Shown here: in pieces, positions 60,101-64,000 of the stretch
How positions within the stretch are numbered: the first letter of the stretch is position 1
Layout: the number at the start of each line of letters is the position of its first letter
Translations under genes and position numbers: made by a program
The notes under the pieces: generated by a model
What the model was told of the DNA's origin: nothing
The model's input: only the letters and a program-made list of their open reading frames with translations
Database searches by the model: none
Assembly: GCA_037783415.1 (NCBI GenBank)
Contig: JAZGTN010000098.1
Span: forward strand, 248,001-312,000
Direction of reading: 5' to 3'
From: Leptasterias polaris
Taxonomy: Eukaryota; Echinodermata; Asteroidea; Forcipulatida; Asteriidae
Length of the DNA stretch: 64,000 nucleotides

Positions 60101-63100
60101 AATGATCCAGGATCGAGCATTCCTCCCGCCTGTACGATGTACAATCCAACGCACGAAACCCGCATTGATTTTGCAATGGTTTCCAGTCACGCTGATTATA
60201 GCTTTACGCTTGGAATAACATGATACCAGTTTCATCATGTTGCGAACCCTATTCTACAGCGTTTAATACAACGGAAATGAACTGCAGAGTAAGCACCATG
60301 CTATAGATGCTGTAAATTGTTTTCCCATGGCGGTAAAGGCGTGCGCGCACTGAGGGCCTACATTCAAGGCACAGCTGCAGGGCGCACGTGTGTAACCACT
60401 CCGTGCACGATCGAAAGGAAATTGACTTGACTGTACTAGGGAAAAAAAAATTCCGGCACTAAACAAATCCTGGGCAGAACCCTGGCAGCCTGTCCGTTCT
60501 TGTATGCCAAATTTGTACAACAACAGAACAAAGGTCTGGAATCTTGTTACAAAAAACCCCCCAAAACAGGAAAGGGATATTACAAGGCATGTTTTCCAAT
60601 ACCTCGTGTCAAGCATAGCCTGGTAGGTGCATGCCTAGAAACACTACATAATGAAAAGGTGGGTAAATTTTTCCGTCAGCCATCCGCCTGCTCGCAAAAA
60701 AATTGAGGGCACTTGAAAGTTGTTCGTTCGAAATAAACTGTCTGCCGTAAGTCAGTCCAGCAAAATCAAGCATGTATACACGTCATTTGATGGGAAGTGG
60801 CTCAGACATTTTCTTTGCATAAAGTAAACATTTTGCTGTTTGTGTTTTATTTAGAGTGACGTCATGGTGCAAGCTGCAGAGCGTGTTGAGAAAGTATCAG
60901 CAGAGCTTCAGAATACACAAATGGATCTGAACAAAACCAAGGTGAGACATCTCTGGATGTAATCTACAAATCTTTACATCAGTGCAAAAACATTGTACCT
61001 TTGTTTTGTTTTAATGTTGTATCTTTCGCAAAAAAGACCTCGTGCAAAAATATTGTATCTTTGCGCAATAGGGACTGTGTGTTAATTCTTCACTGGCCCA
61101 CAGGTCTTGTAGATAAGTAAATAAACTGATTCAGGAAATGTTATTAAAAGACCATACCTCTAACTGTTTTTAATTAATTATTATTGTTATATATATATAT
61201 TTTTTGTTTGGGTGGGGGGCGGTAGTAGTTTGTGATTTAGACTGAAGTTTGTACTTTAAAAGCTAAACATTAGATAAGTAATTTTTTGTTTTATGAGGTT
61301 ACTGGACCAGTGCTAAAATGACTGACCCAGTGCCAGTGATCCAGTAGATATCTGGAACTCGGCACTGTGTGAGTGTTTCATCATGACATTTATAACAATC
61401 TTGGGAGTGTTGTGTTGGTTTTGTGATTCCGTTTCTAGCGATGGGTGGGAGTGCTTCATTGGGTTTGTCATGACCTTTCATGATATTTCATGAAATTGTA
61501 TCATGACTTTTCTAACAATAAAGGGCGGTCGGGTTGGAGTAGTGGTATCTTTCCTTGGCTTCCACCTCTGGGACCCCGTTTTGAATCCCACTGGGGGCAT
61601 TACATGGATTGGGTTTTCAGTCCCTACCTGATTGTGTGGGTTTTTTCCTGGAGTAATTCTCTTGTGTTTTTCTTCCCACATCTAAAACTGAAACTTCCTT
61701 CCTTGTCTTCTCTCCATGGTGTTCTTGGCTAGTATAGTGATAAAGTCTGCTTTTCTGAGAGTCCTTGGCTTCATAACCAGAGTTAATAAATAAAATAAAA
61801 TCGTCTTGATATCACAGGCTAGCTTAGCAGAAAGGAAACAGACCGAGAAGGAGCAAACGGAACGCATCAAAAATCTTGAAGAAGAGAAGACGAAGTTACA
61901 GGATGAGTTAAGTGTGGAGCAGGACGTCATTGCTACATTACAGACTCGGATAACAGATCAGGAAGAGCAAATAGCTCAAAAGGTGAGCTAAGGAAAGGGT
62001 ATTCTGTTAAATTTGTTCTCGTACAAGTGTGGTGATCAATATACTGAATTATATAACTCACACCTAGATAGATCCCTGTCATTTGATTGGTGGAACACGC
62101 GTCTAGTGTCATCCTTTACTTTGCCATGTATTAACTGCTGAGACGGACTGTCGTAAATGGAAACAGAGTGTGGGTTGGATGAGTTTCCGTCTATTTTGTG
62201 TTTAAATGATTTTGGGTTGAACAAAGAAAAATTGACTAGAGCGGGATTTGAACCAACGACCTCCGGTTTAACGTGCCGGCGCTCTACCAACTGAGCTATC
62301 TAGCCCTATGTTGGCGGTCTCCCTATTTTGTCAATATCTTTGTTCTTTGTTTTGAACCCCCCGAACAAAGATATTGACAAAATAGGGAGACCGCCAACAT
62401 AGGGCTAGATAGCTCAGTTGGTAGAGCGCCGGCACGTTAAACCGGAGGTCGTTAGTTCAAATCCCGCTCTAGTCAATTTTTCTTTGTTCAACCCAAAATC
62501 ATTTAAACATTTACCCAGTCAGTTTCCCTTGTGGTTTATTATTTGATATTTTGTGTTTATTGTGAACAAGTTTTAAATGACAAGGATCTGTGTGTGAGTT
62601 ACAGCTGAAAAAACATTTATGCATTTTTGTCATTGTTTTAGAATATACTCACTAGGTGAAATCTTGTTTTCCATTTCACTTGGCTTTGCCTTGTGTTTGT
62701 GCAAGTATTAAAATCTCAATGTGAGAATTTGCAATTTATGAGCTATTCCCTGGAGCTGGATGTGTCATGAACTCAAAATCAGGATGTGTAGATGGAACCG
62801 TTGTGCATTTGTGTGAGCGCTGCATTCATGTCAGTTTGCAGACTTCGTACATTTTGCTTCAATCATTAATTTGACTTTTACCACCCTTGCTCAGTTCATC
62901 GACTGGAATCAAGATCTTTTAGTCCTGTTGAACCTAATTTTCCAATCGCAAAAAACTGAAGCTTCTCTACCTAAAAACATTGTTTGGTGATCTTGATTGC
63001 AACTACTGCATTTTACTTCTTCCTTTTAGGCTGATCAATGTCGGAAGTTAGAGAAGCAACTAGAAGGCAAAGAAGAGCAACAGAAGGGATTACAAAGGAA

Positions 63101-63643
63101 GATAGAGGTAAACAGGTCTTGATTGTCCTCTAAGGATGTATGGCTGTAGACCATGTCGAACATTGTGACTCGTTAAAGTGTGTGAGTTTGTTTCCTTCAT
63201 ACGTTAAAGCAATGATGTATGTGGGACCAAAGTCTGCTCCAAACAATAAGGTGTAGATCTGGTAAGGTTTGCATCAACAACATGCATCCCTGCATCAAGT
63301 TCACTATGGAGCAGGAACAAGGGAATTCAATTGCCTTCCTGGATGTCAAGGTCTACTATCGGTCAACAAAAATATAATACTAGCTGGAAATCAAGAGTAA
63401 TAGATAAAGAAAATATTTTGCTAAAATGCTAAGGTTAATTTTAGTATTAGACTTACTCATTCCCCCCAGTACTTGCCATAAGATGATTGGTATTGATCAT
63501 GATTACATTACTGAGTATCTTTGTATAAAGGAAGTTTTTCTCTGCATTCAAATTTGTAGGTTTTGGAACAGGAAGTTGCCAAATCATGTGACCAGTGTCG
63601 TAACTACGAAACACAAGTTGTCAAACTGCAATCTCAAGTCAAG
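24103..63643 (+). CDS. EEA1: Early endosome antigen 1 (EEA1), exons 1-30 of a longer gene
   Basis: EEA1 is a Rab5 effector that tethers early endosomes. Coding exons: 24103-24150, 28723-28788, 29028-29171, 30023-30027, 30530-30587, 31347-31406, 31966-32017, 36505-36608, 36907-36993, 37713-37724, 39521-39579, 40351-40491, 41481-41549, 42287-42392, 43543-43680, 46240-46377, 47927-48096, 48723-48816, 50179-50232, 51215-51316, 54649-54777, 56040-56174, 56480-56608, 58278-58403, 59024-59122, 59314-59421, 60855-60941, 61818-61982, 63030-63107, 63560-63643. All phases agree (949 residues). Sequence marks of EEA1 are the GFICPVCM zinc finger, LALRQELEDL, EEKWYSEELKKE, QLLQRPGADDVMVLKKELV, AGEGASTAIQQL and KSQELNKAQELL, in the vertebrate order (remembered). 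The rest is heptad-rich coiled coil. The FYVE domain that binds PI3P, and a second Rab5 site, are expected beyond the window. From exon 15 nearly all exons are phase 0, so a skipped exon in a long intron cannot be excluded. Confidence 0.93.
24364..25703. repeat. Dispersed repeat interrupted by a 1.1-kb foldback element
   Basis: The outer repeat starts TTAACCCTCCTACTGTTC and ends GCAAGAGGGTTAA. An uninterrupted copy is at 30713-30933. Here it is split at 24488/25590 by the foldback element listed separately. Confidence 0.85.
24489..25589. mobile_element. Foldback DNA element with 9-bp target duplication
   Basis: A 1101-bp element bounded by inverted TAGTTGCGATAATCGTAACC ends and flanked on both sides by ACTGTGTAC (24480-24488 and 25590-25598). 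The arms are almost identical for about 325 bp and still recognisable for nearly 500 bp, so most of the element is a palindrome. A 9-bp duplication and long inverted repeats fit a non-autonomous Mutator-like or foldback element. The same 39-residue frame is open at both ends only because the arms are copies. No transposase is present. Confidence 0.88.
26073..26222. repeat. Palindromic MITE, copy 1 (EEA1 intron 1)
   Basis: The ends are GGCTCGATTTCACAAAG and CTTTGTGAAATCGACCCC. The inner parts include TTAAGATTGATCGTAACTGC. A nearly identical copy lies in the opposite orientation at 50877-51028, and a broken third copy spans 54255-54545. Confidence 0.85.
26864..28099. mobile_element. Harbinger-type non-autonomous element (TTA duplication)
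   Basis: The inverted ends GGCCAAAAAAAATAATATGT and its complement are flanked by TTA at 26861-26863 and 28100-28102. 1236 bp with no transposase frame. A 3-bp TTA/TAA duplication and a GGCC/GGGC terminus are hallmarks of PIF/Harbinger elements. Confidence 0.75.
28636..28680. repeat. Short tandem repeat before EEA1 exon 2
   Basis: Three and a half copies of GTGAGCATGCCTT (13 bp) end about 40 bp upstream of the exon 2 acceptor. Confidence 0.9.
28723..28788 (+). CDS. EEA1: EEA1 exon 2 (Ser/Gln-rich linker, GC donor)
   Basis: After the acceptor CATTTATCCAACAG the exon reads AGRSSGNTSQQSRSVAAAGE and ends QE before GCAAGA. No GT donor keeps the frame: reading on meets TAG within four codons. A GC-AG intron is therefore the simplest model and delivers phase 0 into the zinc-finger exon. 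Confidence 0.75.
29028..29171 (+). CDS. EEA1: EEA1 exon 3 (Rab5-binding C2H2 zinc finger)
   Basis: The exon starts GFICPVCMATLSSPELLQMH and continues WESDH, giving C-x2-C-x12-H-x4-H, the spacing of the vertebrate EEA1 finger. The Phe-Ile pair before the first Cys, and the Pro and Met around the second, are kept; these are contacts for Rab5-GTP in the human protein as I recall. The human Tyr after the first His is Trp here. The remainder is a Ser/Pro-rich linker ending SSK at a GTTGGT donor. Confidence 0.9.
29358..29574. repeat. Harbinger-type MITE with TAA duplication
   Basis: TAA at 29355-29357 and 29575-29577 flank a 217-bp element with ends GGGCCTTGTCACATGAGGCA and TTGCCTCGTATAACATGACC(C). 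Diverged relatives are at 5313-5480 and 48417-48500. Confidence 0.8.
30023..30027 (+). CDS. EEA1: EEA1 exon 4, putative 5-nt microexon
   Basis: AACAG lies between a pyrimidine-rich acceptor ending GTCATGACAG and the strong donor GTAAGT. Exon 3 ends in phase 0, while exon 5 needs two bases before its first G; these five bases supply exactly that and encode Asn plus two bases of Arg. The resulting NRDGDV lines up with KRDDV in vertebrate EEA1. Confidence 0.6.
30087..30190. repeat. 35-bp tandem repeat, three copies
   Basis: Three perfect or near-perfect copies of a 35-bp unit containing ACTTTACTCAAAGAATGAGC in EEA1 intron 4. Confidence 0.95.
30713..30933. repeat. Uninterrupted copy of the TTAACCCTC repeat
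   Basis: This is the same repeat as 24364-25703 but without the foldback element. It preserves the pre-insertion sequence ACTAACTGTGTACTGTGTAC followed by ATGCATTCCC. Confidence 0.88.
30938..31203 (-). repeat. tRNA-Leu(CAA)-derived SINE, nearly full length
   Basis: On the minus strand the head reads TGGCCAAGCGCACTGGACTC then AAGCTCTGG and GTGGGTTCGAGTCCCAGTC. These match the A box, anticodon arm (CAA) and B box of a tRNA-Leu with its long variable arm. The body then runs through GGATGGGACGTAAAGG to AGAGAAGGGGTTTGCCCC. Confidence 0.85.
32085..32172. repeat. 12-bp minisatellite in EEA1 intron 7
   Basis: About seven copies of GGAGTGTCAACG with a few substitutions. The frame translating as G-V-S-T repeats is not coding; it begins just after the exon 7 donor. 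Confidence 0.9.
32454..34989. mobile_element. 2.5-kb TIR element (TTATTA flanks)
   Basis: TTATTA at 32448-32453 and 34990-34995 flank ends TAGGCCGTACGGTGTAAAC and GTTTACCCGTATGGCCTA. The inverted similarity resumes at CCGACCCCCGTGGGTCTA and TAGACCCACAGGGGTCGG. The interior contains a GTGGGGTCC-type MITE (33228-33362) and tRNA-like SINE pieces (33425-33500, 33640-33790). No transposase frame is seen. Confidence 0.7.
34996..36079. repeat. Hairpin-headed non-coding element, copy 1
   Basis: Starts GGTGTTCGGCTCTTCAGCCG, a small hairpin, then a pyrimidine-rich run, and ends GCCGAACACC, the complement of its start. The interior holds TGACGTCATTATGACATCAT twice and an ACTTCCGGTCGAAACCGGAA palindrome. 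It abuts the preceding TIR element directly. Confidence 0.6.
36150..36240 (-). repeat. tRNA-Leu-like SINE head
   Basis: The minus strand reads GTGTCATGGCTGAGTGGTCT then CCGAACTCAAG and GTTGGTTCGAATCC, a tRNA-Leu-like A box, CAA anticodon arm and B box. The 3' acceptor complement is poor, so this is a SINE head rather than a working tRNA gene. Confidence 0.65.
37300..37590 (+). repeat. tRNA-Leu SINE, degenerate copy
   Basis: The block shares GTAATGCATGTAACAGAACC, AGAGAAGGGGTTCGCCCC and CATTACATGGTGCTATGTAA with other copies. Its tRNA head is eroded. Confidence 0.7.
37713..37724 (+). CDS. EEA1: EEA1 exon 10, 12-nt microexon
   Basis: GTATCTGCTGAA (Val-Ser-Ala-Glu) sits between the acceptor TTTACTCATTTAG and the donor GTAAGT, phase 0 on both sides. 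With it, the stretch from SLKEA to LQRPG is 36 residues, the same as in vertebrate EEA1 by my recollection; without it four residues would be missing. Confidence 0.75.
37752..38102. repeat. TTAA-flanked TIR element
   Basis: TTAA at 37748-37751 and 38103-38106 flanks ends AGAGAGGGTATACCTTTGG and CCAAAGGTATACTTTGCCT. It begins 27 bases after the 12-nt microexon. A TTAA duplication is typical of piggyBac or Kolobok insertion. A related right end lies at about 39031-39063. Confidence 0.75.
38775..38925. repeat. GTGGGGTCC-type MITE, relative of 33228 and 49838
   Basis: The inverted strings CACAGCTGTGGGG and CCCCACAACTGTGTG bound an interior with TTTTTCTTTGTTCAAC. The two other family members carry repeated CTTGTGGGGTCC. 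Confidence 0.55.
39385..39515 (+). mobile_element. LINE reverse-transcriptase fragment (CR1/L2-like)
   Basis: One frame reads LHWLPINKQIQFKVLLFVF, stop, VRNGLAPKYV. This is the conserved C-terminal RT motif L-H-W-L-P-V-x-x-R-I...K with an in-frame stop. The fragment ends a few bases before the EEA1 exon 11 acceptor. Confidence 0.7.
40646..40813. repeat. Palindromic MITE
   Basis: The ends GGGCTCAATTTCATAGAGCT and AGCTCTATGAAATTGGGCC are inverted, with GCTTAAGCAG on both arms. Partial relatives occur near 21340, 37130-37210 and 43325-43420. Confidence 0.85.
41690..42090 (+). repeat. tRNA-derived SINE (third family) with nested MITE
   Basis: Starts GTTGGCGCAGTGGTTTATTT, with B-box-like AAGTTCGAATCCTG, then GATTGGCTTTTCAGTCCCTA. 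The body is interrupted at 41812-41969 by the TA-flanked MITE and resumes CTCTGGGGGTTTCCCTCCCA. Relatives are at 57334-57536 and 61526-61795. Confidence 0.8.
41812..41969 (-). repeat. TA-flanked MITE, copy 2, inside a SINE
   Basis: This is the reverse orientation of 10020-10176, about 158 bp, with TA at 41810-41811 and 41970-41971. The uninterrupted SINE copies at 57440 and 61640 show the pre-insertion sequence GGAATAATTCTCTGG. Confidence 0.88.
42425..42840 (+). repeat. tRNA-Leu SINE with (ATT)n tail
   Basis: It contains GGGTTCGAGTCCCGGACGTG, GGATGGGACGTAAAGCTGTT, AGAGAAGGGGTTTGCCCTGG and ends in TATTATTATTATTAT. It is the most complete 3' end of the family in this window. Confidence 0.85.
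43735..43995. repeat. tRNA-derived SINE pair, head to head
   Basis: The right half (43895-43995, plus) has GGCTAGCTCGGTGGTCTAGT and GTGGGTTAGAATCCCACCC. The left half (43735-43895) is a minus-strand member sharing TTTACCCTTACACCGATGTG with the copy at 50463-50660. Confidence 0.7.
44100..45990. other. 1.9-kb intronic block without recognised content
   Basis: No exon, tRNA-like box or terminal inverted repeat was found. There is a (CT)n run at 45411-45427. The text is less AT-rich in its middle (44800-45000) than its flanks. It could be an old LTR or simply unique intron; I cannot decide. Confidence 0.4.
46437..47110 (+). repeat. Two tRNA-Leu SINEs in tandem
   Basis: Copies at 46437-46740 and 46795-47110 both carry CAAGCTCTGGTGTTTCTGAT or close variants, GTGTGGGTTCGAGT, and AGAGAAG bodies. 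The second has a near-complete head beginning TGTGGCCAAGCGGATAAG. Confidence 0.85.
48097..48360. repeat. 99-bp intronic tandem repeat echoing exon 17
   Basis: Two and a half units of about 99 bp contain ACAAGATTGCAAGACAGGGT and AAAGATCTTAAGACAATCTT. The GAGTAATGATAACAGGTACA and CAGATATCAGAGAGGCAG segments resemble GAGTAATGATGAACTACGAG and CAGATACAAGAGAGGCAG in the exon just upstream. Confidence 0.7.
49360..49515. repeat. GGCTGTTGCTAAGG-type repeat
   Basis: It shares the words GTTGCTAAGGGC and a GGCTGTGGCTG-like series with 23484-23620, 54358-54520 and 58625-58760. The ends are loosely inverted (GGCCTTGTTCCACAG; CTAGGTTCAGAAACGGCC). Confidence 0.5.
49571..50125 (-). mobile_element. LINE reverse-transcriptase C-terminal fragment with nested MITE
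   Basis: On the minus strand the right part reads LLYGCEAWTLKSVLEKQLDG and RMLCRVLDVRREEHTYG. After the MITE at 49838-49985 it resumes KLVLWKPKQGRPLRGQGH, RETGFVSTDE and MKGREIW. These are the C-terminal LYGCExW and W-x-P-x-x-G-x-R-x-R-G-R motifs of non-LTR retrotransposon ORF2. The reading frame is broken; it is a fossil. Confidence 0.8.
50263..50458. repeat. 21-bp minisatellite, about nine copies
   Basis: The perfect unit TGTTTCTTTAATAGATGCTA(G) is repeated in EEA1 intron 19, beginning about 30 bases after the exon 19 donor. Confidence 0.97.
50463..50660 (-). repeat. tRNA-derived SINE
   Basis: The minus strand reads AATCTCGGTGGTCTAATGGT and GGGTTTGAATCCCACACG, an A box and B box. The plus-strand text TTTACCCGTACACCAATGTG matches 43770. 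Confidence 0.75.
50877..51028. repeat. Palindromic MITE, copy 2
   Basis: This is the reverse-orientation copy of 26073-26222, starting GGGGTCGATTTCACAAAGCA and ending CTTTGTGAAATCGAGCCC. Confidence 0.88.
51386..51908 (+). mobile_element. CR1/L2-like LINE 3' fragment
   Basis: The frame 51402-51803 begins MRELYWLPVSQRIVFFKFML and continues SLNNIAPIYISDLL, SCSLRSSN, GDWSFSAAAPRLWNHL. These are diagnostic of the C-terminal region of CR1/L2-clade ORF2. It ends with a short non-coding tail and (ATT)n-like bases at about 51895-51908. A 5'-truncated insertion just after EEA1 exon 20, not a host gene. Confidence 0.85.
52118..54191. repeat. Hairpin-headed non-coding element, copy 2, with 128-bp internal repeats
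   Basis: Starts GCTGTTCTGACCTTTCAGTC then GGAACAGC, a small hairpin, and a T-rich run; it ends near AACAGAACGGAACAGC. Between about 52780 and 53970 a unit of about 128 bp recurs five or six times, with CAAGAACTACACAACCGATT, GACCTTTACTTCCGGGTCAA and CTCCTTGGGCAT. One unit is split by the TIR element at 52971-53511. It resembles 34996-36079 in plan and wording. Confidence 0.65.
52971..53511. mobile_element. TIR element nested in the 128-bp repeat array
   Basis: The ends GGGTGCGTTCGATTAGCTTC and its complement enclose about 540 bp. The left arm continues CCCGGGTCGACCC and the right arm has GGGTCGACCCGGGG. No transposase is present. The flanking target duplication is not clear. Confidence 0.8.
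54878..55565. mobile_element. Harbinger-type element with TAA duplication
   Basis: TAA at 54875-54877 and 55566-55568 flank inverted ends GGCATAACAAAAACAAAACT and TTTTGTTTTGTTATGCC, with TTATTGCCCTTTT also inverted. 688 bp. The interior frames are short and have no transposase. Confidence 0.8.
56285..56430. repeat. GTTCAACCCAAA-type SINE fragments
   Basis: The left part is reverse (GGGTTGAACAAATAAAATTT, AGCGGGACTTGAA). The right part is forward (TTCAACCCAAAG, ACTTACCCAGTCAGTTTC). Full-length relatives form the inverted pair at 62206-62545. Confidence 0.65.
56616..57333. repeat. 55-bp tandem array, about 13 copies
   Basis: The unit CATCAGCAAATCTTGCATCA continues to GACAGTCGGGTTGGC. Copies are virtually identical and the period is exactly 55. 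The array begins within about ten bases of the EEA1 exon 23 donor and runs straight into the head of a SINE at 57334. Confidence 0.97.
57334..57895 (+). repeat. tRNA-derived SINE (third family) with nested palindrome
   Basis: The head and body lie at 57334-57536 (GCCGTAGTGGTTTCCTTCCT, TTCAAATCCTGCCGGGG, TTTAGTCCCTACCTGATGG). They are followed by the palindromic MITE at 57537-57800 and the SINE 3' end at about 57838-57895 (ATAGTGATTAAGTTCGCTTT). Confidence 0.75.
57537..57800. repeat. Near-perfect 264-bp palindrome
   Basis: Arms of about 130 bp are almost exact complements, with a tiny loop around 57670. Ends are AAGTAACTATAACTATAAAT and its complement. Landmarks are TTTTGGGAGGAGTGTTGGCT and GAGACCAAACCGGCTC. 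The shorter relative is at 14731-14890. Confidence 0.95.
59407..59575. repeat. Purine-rich GAAGAACAAAAGGTT repeat starting at the exon 26 end
   Basis: Units of about 15 bp such as GAAGAACAAAAGGTAGAAG run from the last codons of EEA1 exon 26 through its donor (59422) into the intron. Confidence 0.8.
59876..60484. mobile_element. hAT-like non-autonomous element
   Basis: Ends CAGGGTTCTGCCCA and TGGGCAGAACCCTG enclose 609 bp, with GCAGCC immediately outside both ends (59870-59875, 60485-60490). The CAGGG terminus is typical of hAT elements; the visible duplication is 6 bp rather than the usual 8. No transposase is present. Confidence 0.75.
61526..61795 (+). repeat. tRNA-derived SINE, full-length copy of third family
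   Basis: Starts GGTCGGGTTGGAGTAGTGGT, with GTTTTGAATCCCACTGGGG, GGATTGGGTTTTCAGTCCCT and a 3' end AACCAGAGTTAATAAATAAA. It ends about 20 bp before the EEA1 exon 28 acceptor. Confidence 0.85.
62206..62545. repeat. Inverted pair of tRNA-Asn-like SINEs
   Basis: The left copy (minus) and right copy (plus, from about 62360) are nearly exact complements across CCCTATTTTGTCAATATCTT. The plus copy contains TAGCTCAGTTGGTAGAGCG (A box), an ACGTTAA anticodon loop with GTT, and AGTTCAAATCCC (B box). It is followed by the SINE body TTCTTTGTTCAACCC and ACCCAGTCAGTTTCC. Because the body follows the tRNA unit I call it a SINE, not a tRNA gene. Confidence 0.85.
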
Positions 63644-63784
63644 GTAATACTGTAAAGTGTCCTTCTTCATAAAAAGTAGTTAAGATACATTGTTACCTAC
63701 ACAAAGACATACCATGCAAATGTATGTAATGTTTTCTCAGAAAAAAAGTGAGAAATTGTGCCATGAACTATCATCTGGTTATTT

Positions 63785-64000
63785 TGTGGCATGTTGTGGC
63801 TGAGTGGTCAAGTGCACTGGGCTGAAGCTCTGGTGTTTCTGACCAGCTGAGTGTTGGCTTAACTTTTGTGTCTGTCCTTAAGCAAGACACTTAACCATTA
63901 TTGCTTTGTTTTTTGGATGGGCTATAAAGTCTTTATGACCATGTGTTTTGTAATGCAGGTAAAAGACCTCAGTTACACTTATCTCTTAGAGAAGGGGGTT
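63785..64000 (+). repeat. tRNA-Leu SINE, cut by the window edge
   Basis: The block starts TTGTGGCTGAGTGGTCAAGT, then GAAGCTCTGGTGTTTCTGAC, and runs to AGAGAAGGGGGTT at 64000. It lies in the intron after EEA1 exon 30. Confidence 0.8.

Noticed and set aside
62395..62475. Functional tRNA-Asn gene
   Set aside because: The A box, B box and GTT anticodon are visible, but C replaces T at position 33, the anticodon stem is imperfect, and the SINE body follows; an inverted copy lies beside it.

Overview
This is an AT-rich animal nuclear DNA window. Its genes are split by introns, it carries many tRNA-derived SINEs, LINE fragments and inverted-repeat DNA elements, and it encodes animal-specific proteins. 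The gene set (alpha-2/delta calcium-channel subunit, EEA1, a Tctex1 dynein light chain, Kazal and Ig receptors) together with the repeat style suggests an invertebrate deuterostome. An echinoderm, perhaps a sea star, is my best guess, but that is inference and no single base proves it.

Layout. (1) 184-1795 (+): last three coding exons of a voltage-gated calcium channel alpha-2/delta subunit, closest to CACNA2D3. (2) 1796-9144: gene-free and repeat-bearing. (3) 9145-9861 (+): intronless Tctex1-domain dynein light chain. (4) 12775-13890 (+): three-exon secreted Kazal-domain protein with a Thr/Pro/Ala-rich tail, 197 residues. (5) 15814-17793 (-) and 20272-21291 (+): two head-to-head, intronless, paralogous Ig-domain membrane receptors, with very different cytoplasmic tails. 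(6) 24103 to the right edge (+): the 5' two-thirds or so of the early endosome antigen 1 gene (EEA1). I reconstructed 30 coding exons (2847 coding bases, 949 residues) with consistent phases throughout. They run from a basic N-terminus and the Rab5-binding C2H2 zinc finger into the long coiled coil. The C-terminal part, including the FYVE domain, must lie beyond 64000.

The EEA1 introns hold most of the window's oddities. There are two probable microexons (5 and 12 nt) and two GC-AG introns. Three repeats carry 3-bp TTA/TAA duplications of PIF/Harbinger type. A 1.1-kb foldback element has a 9-bp target duplication, and its empty site is preserved elsewhere in the window. A 13-copy 55-bp array appears to have grown from a SINE head. 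Several near-perfect palindromes lie inside the transcription unit. Apart from the Ig pair the genes look functionally independent. I saw no operon-like or CRISPR-like system and no complete autonomous transposon.
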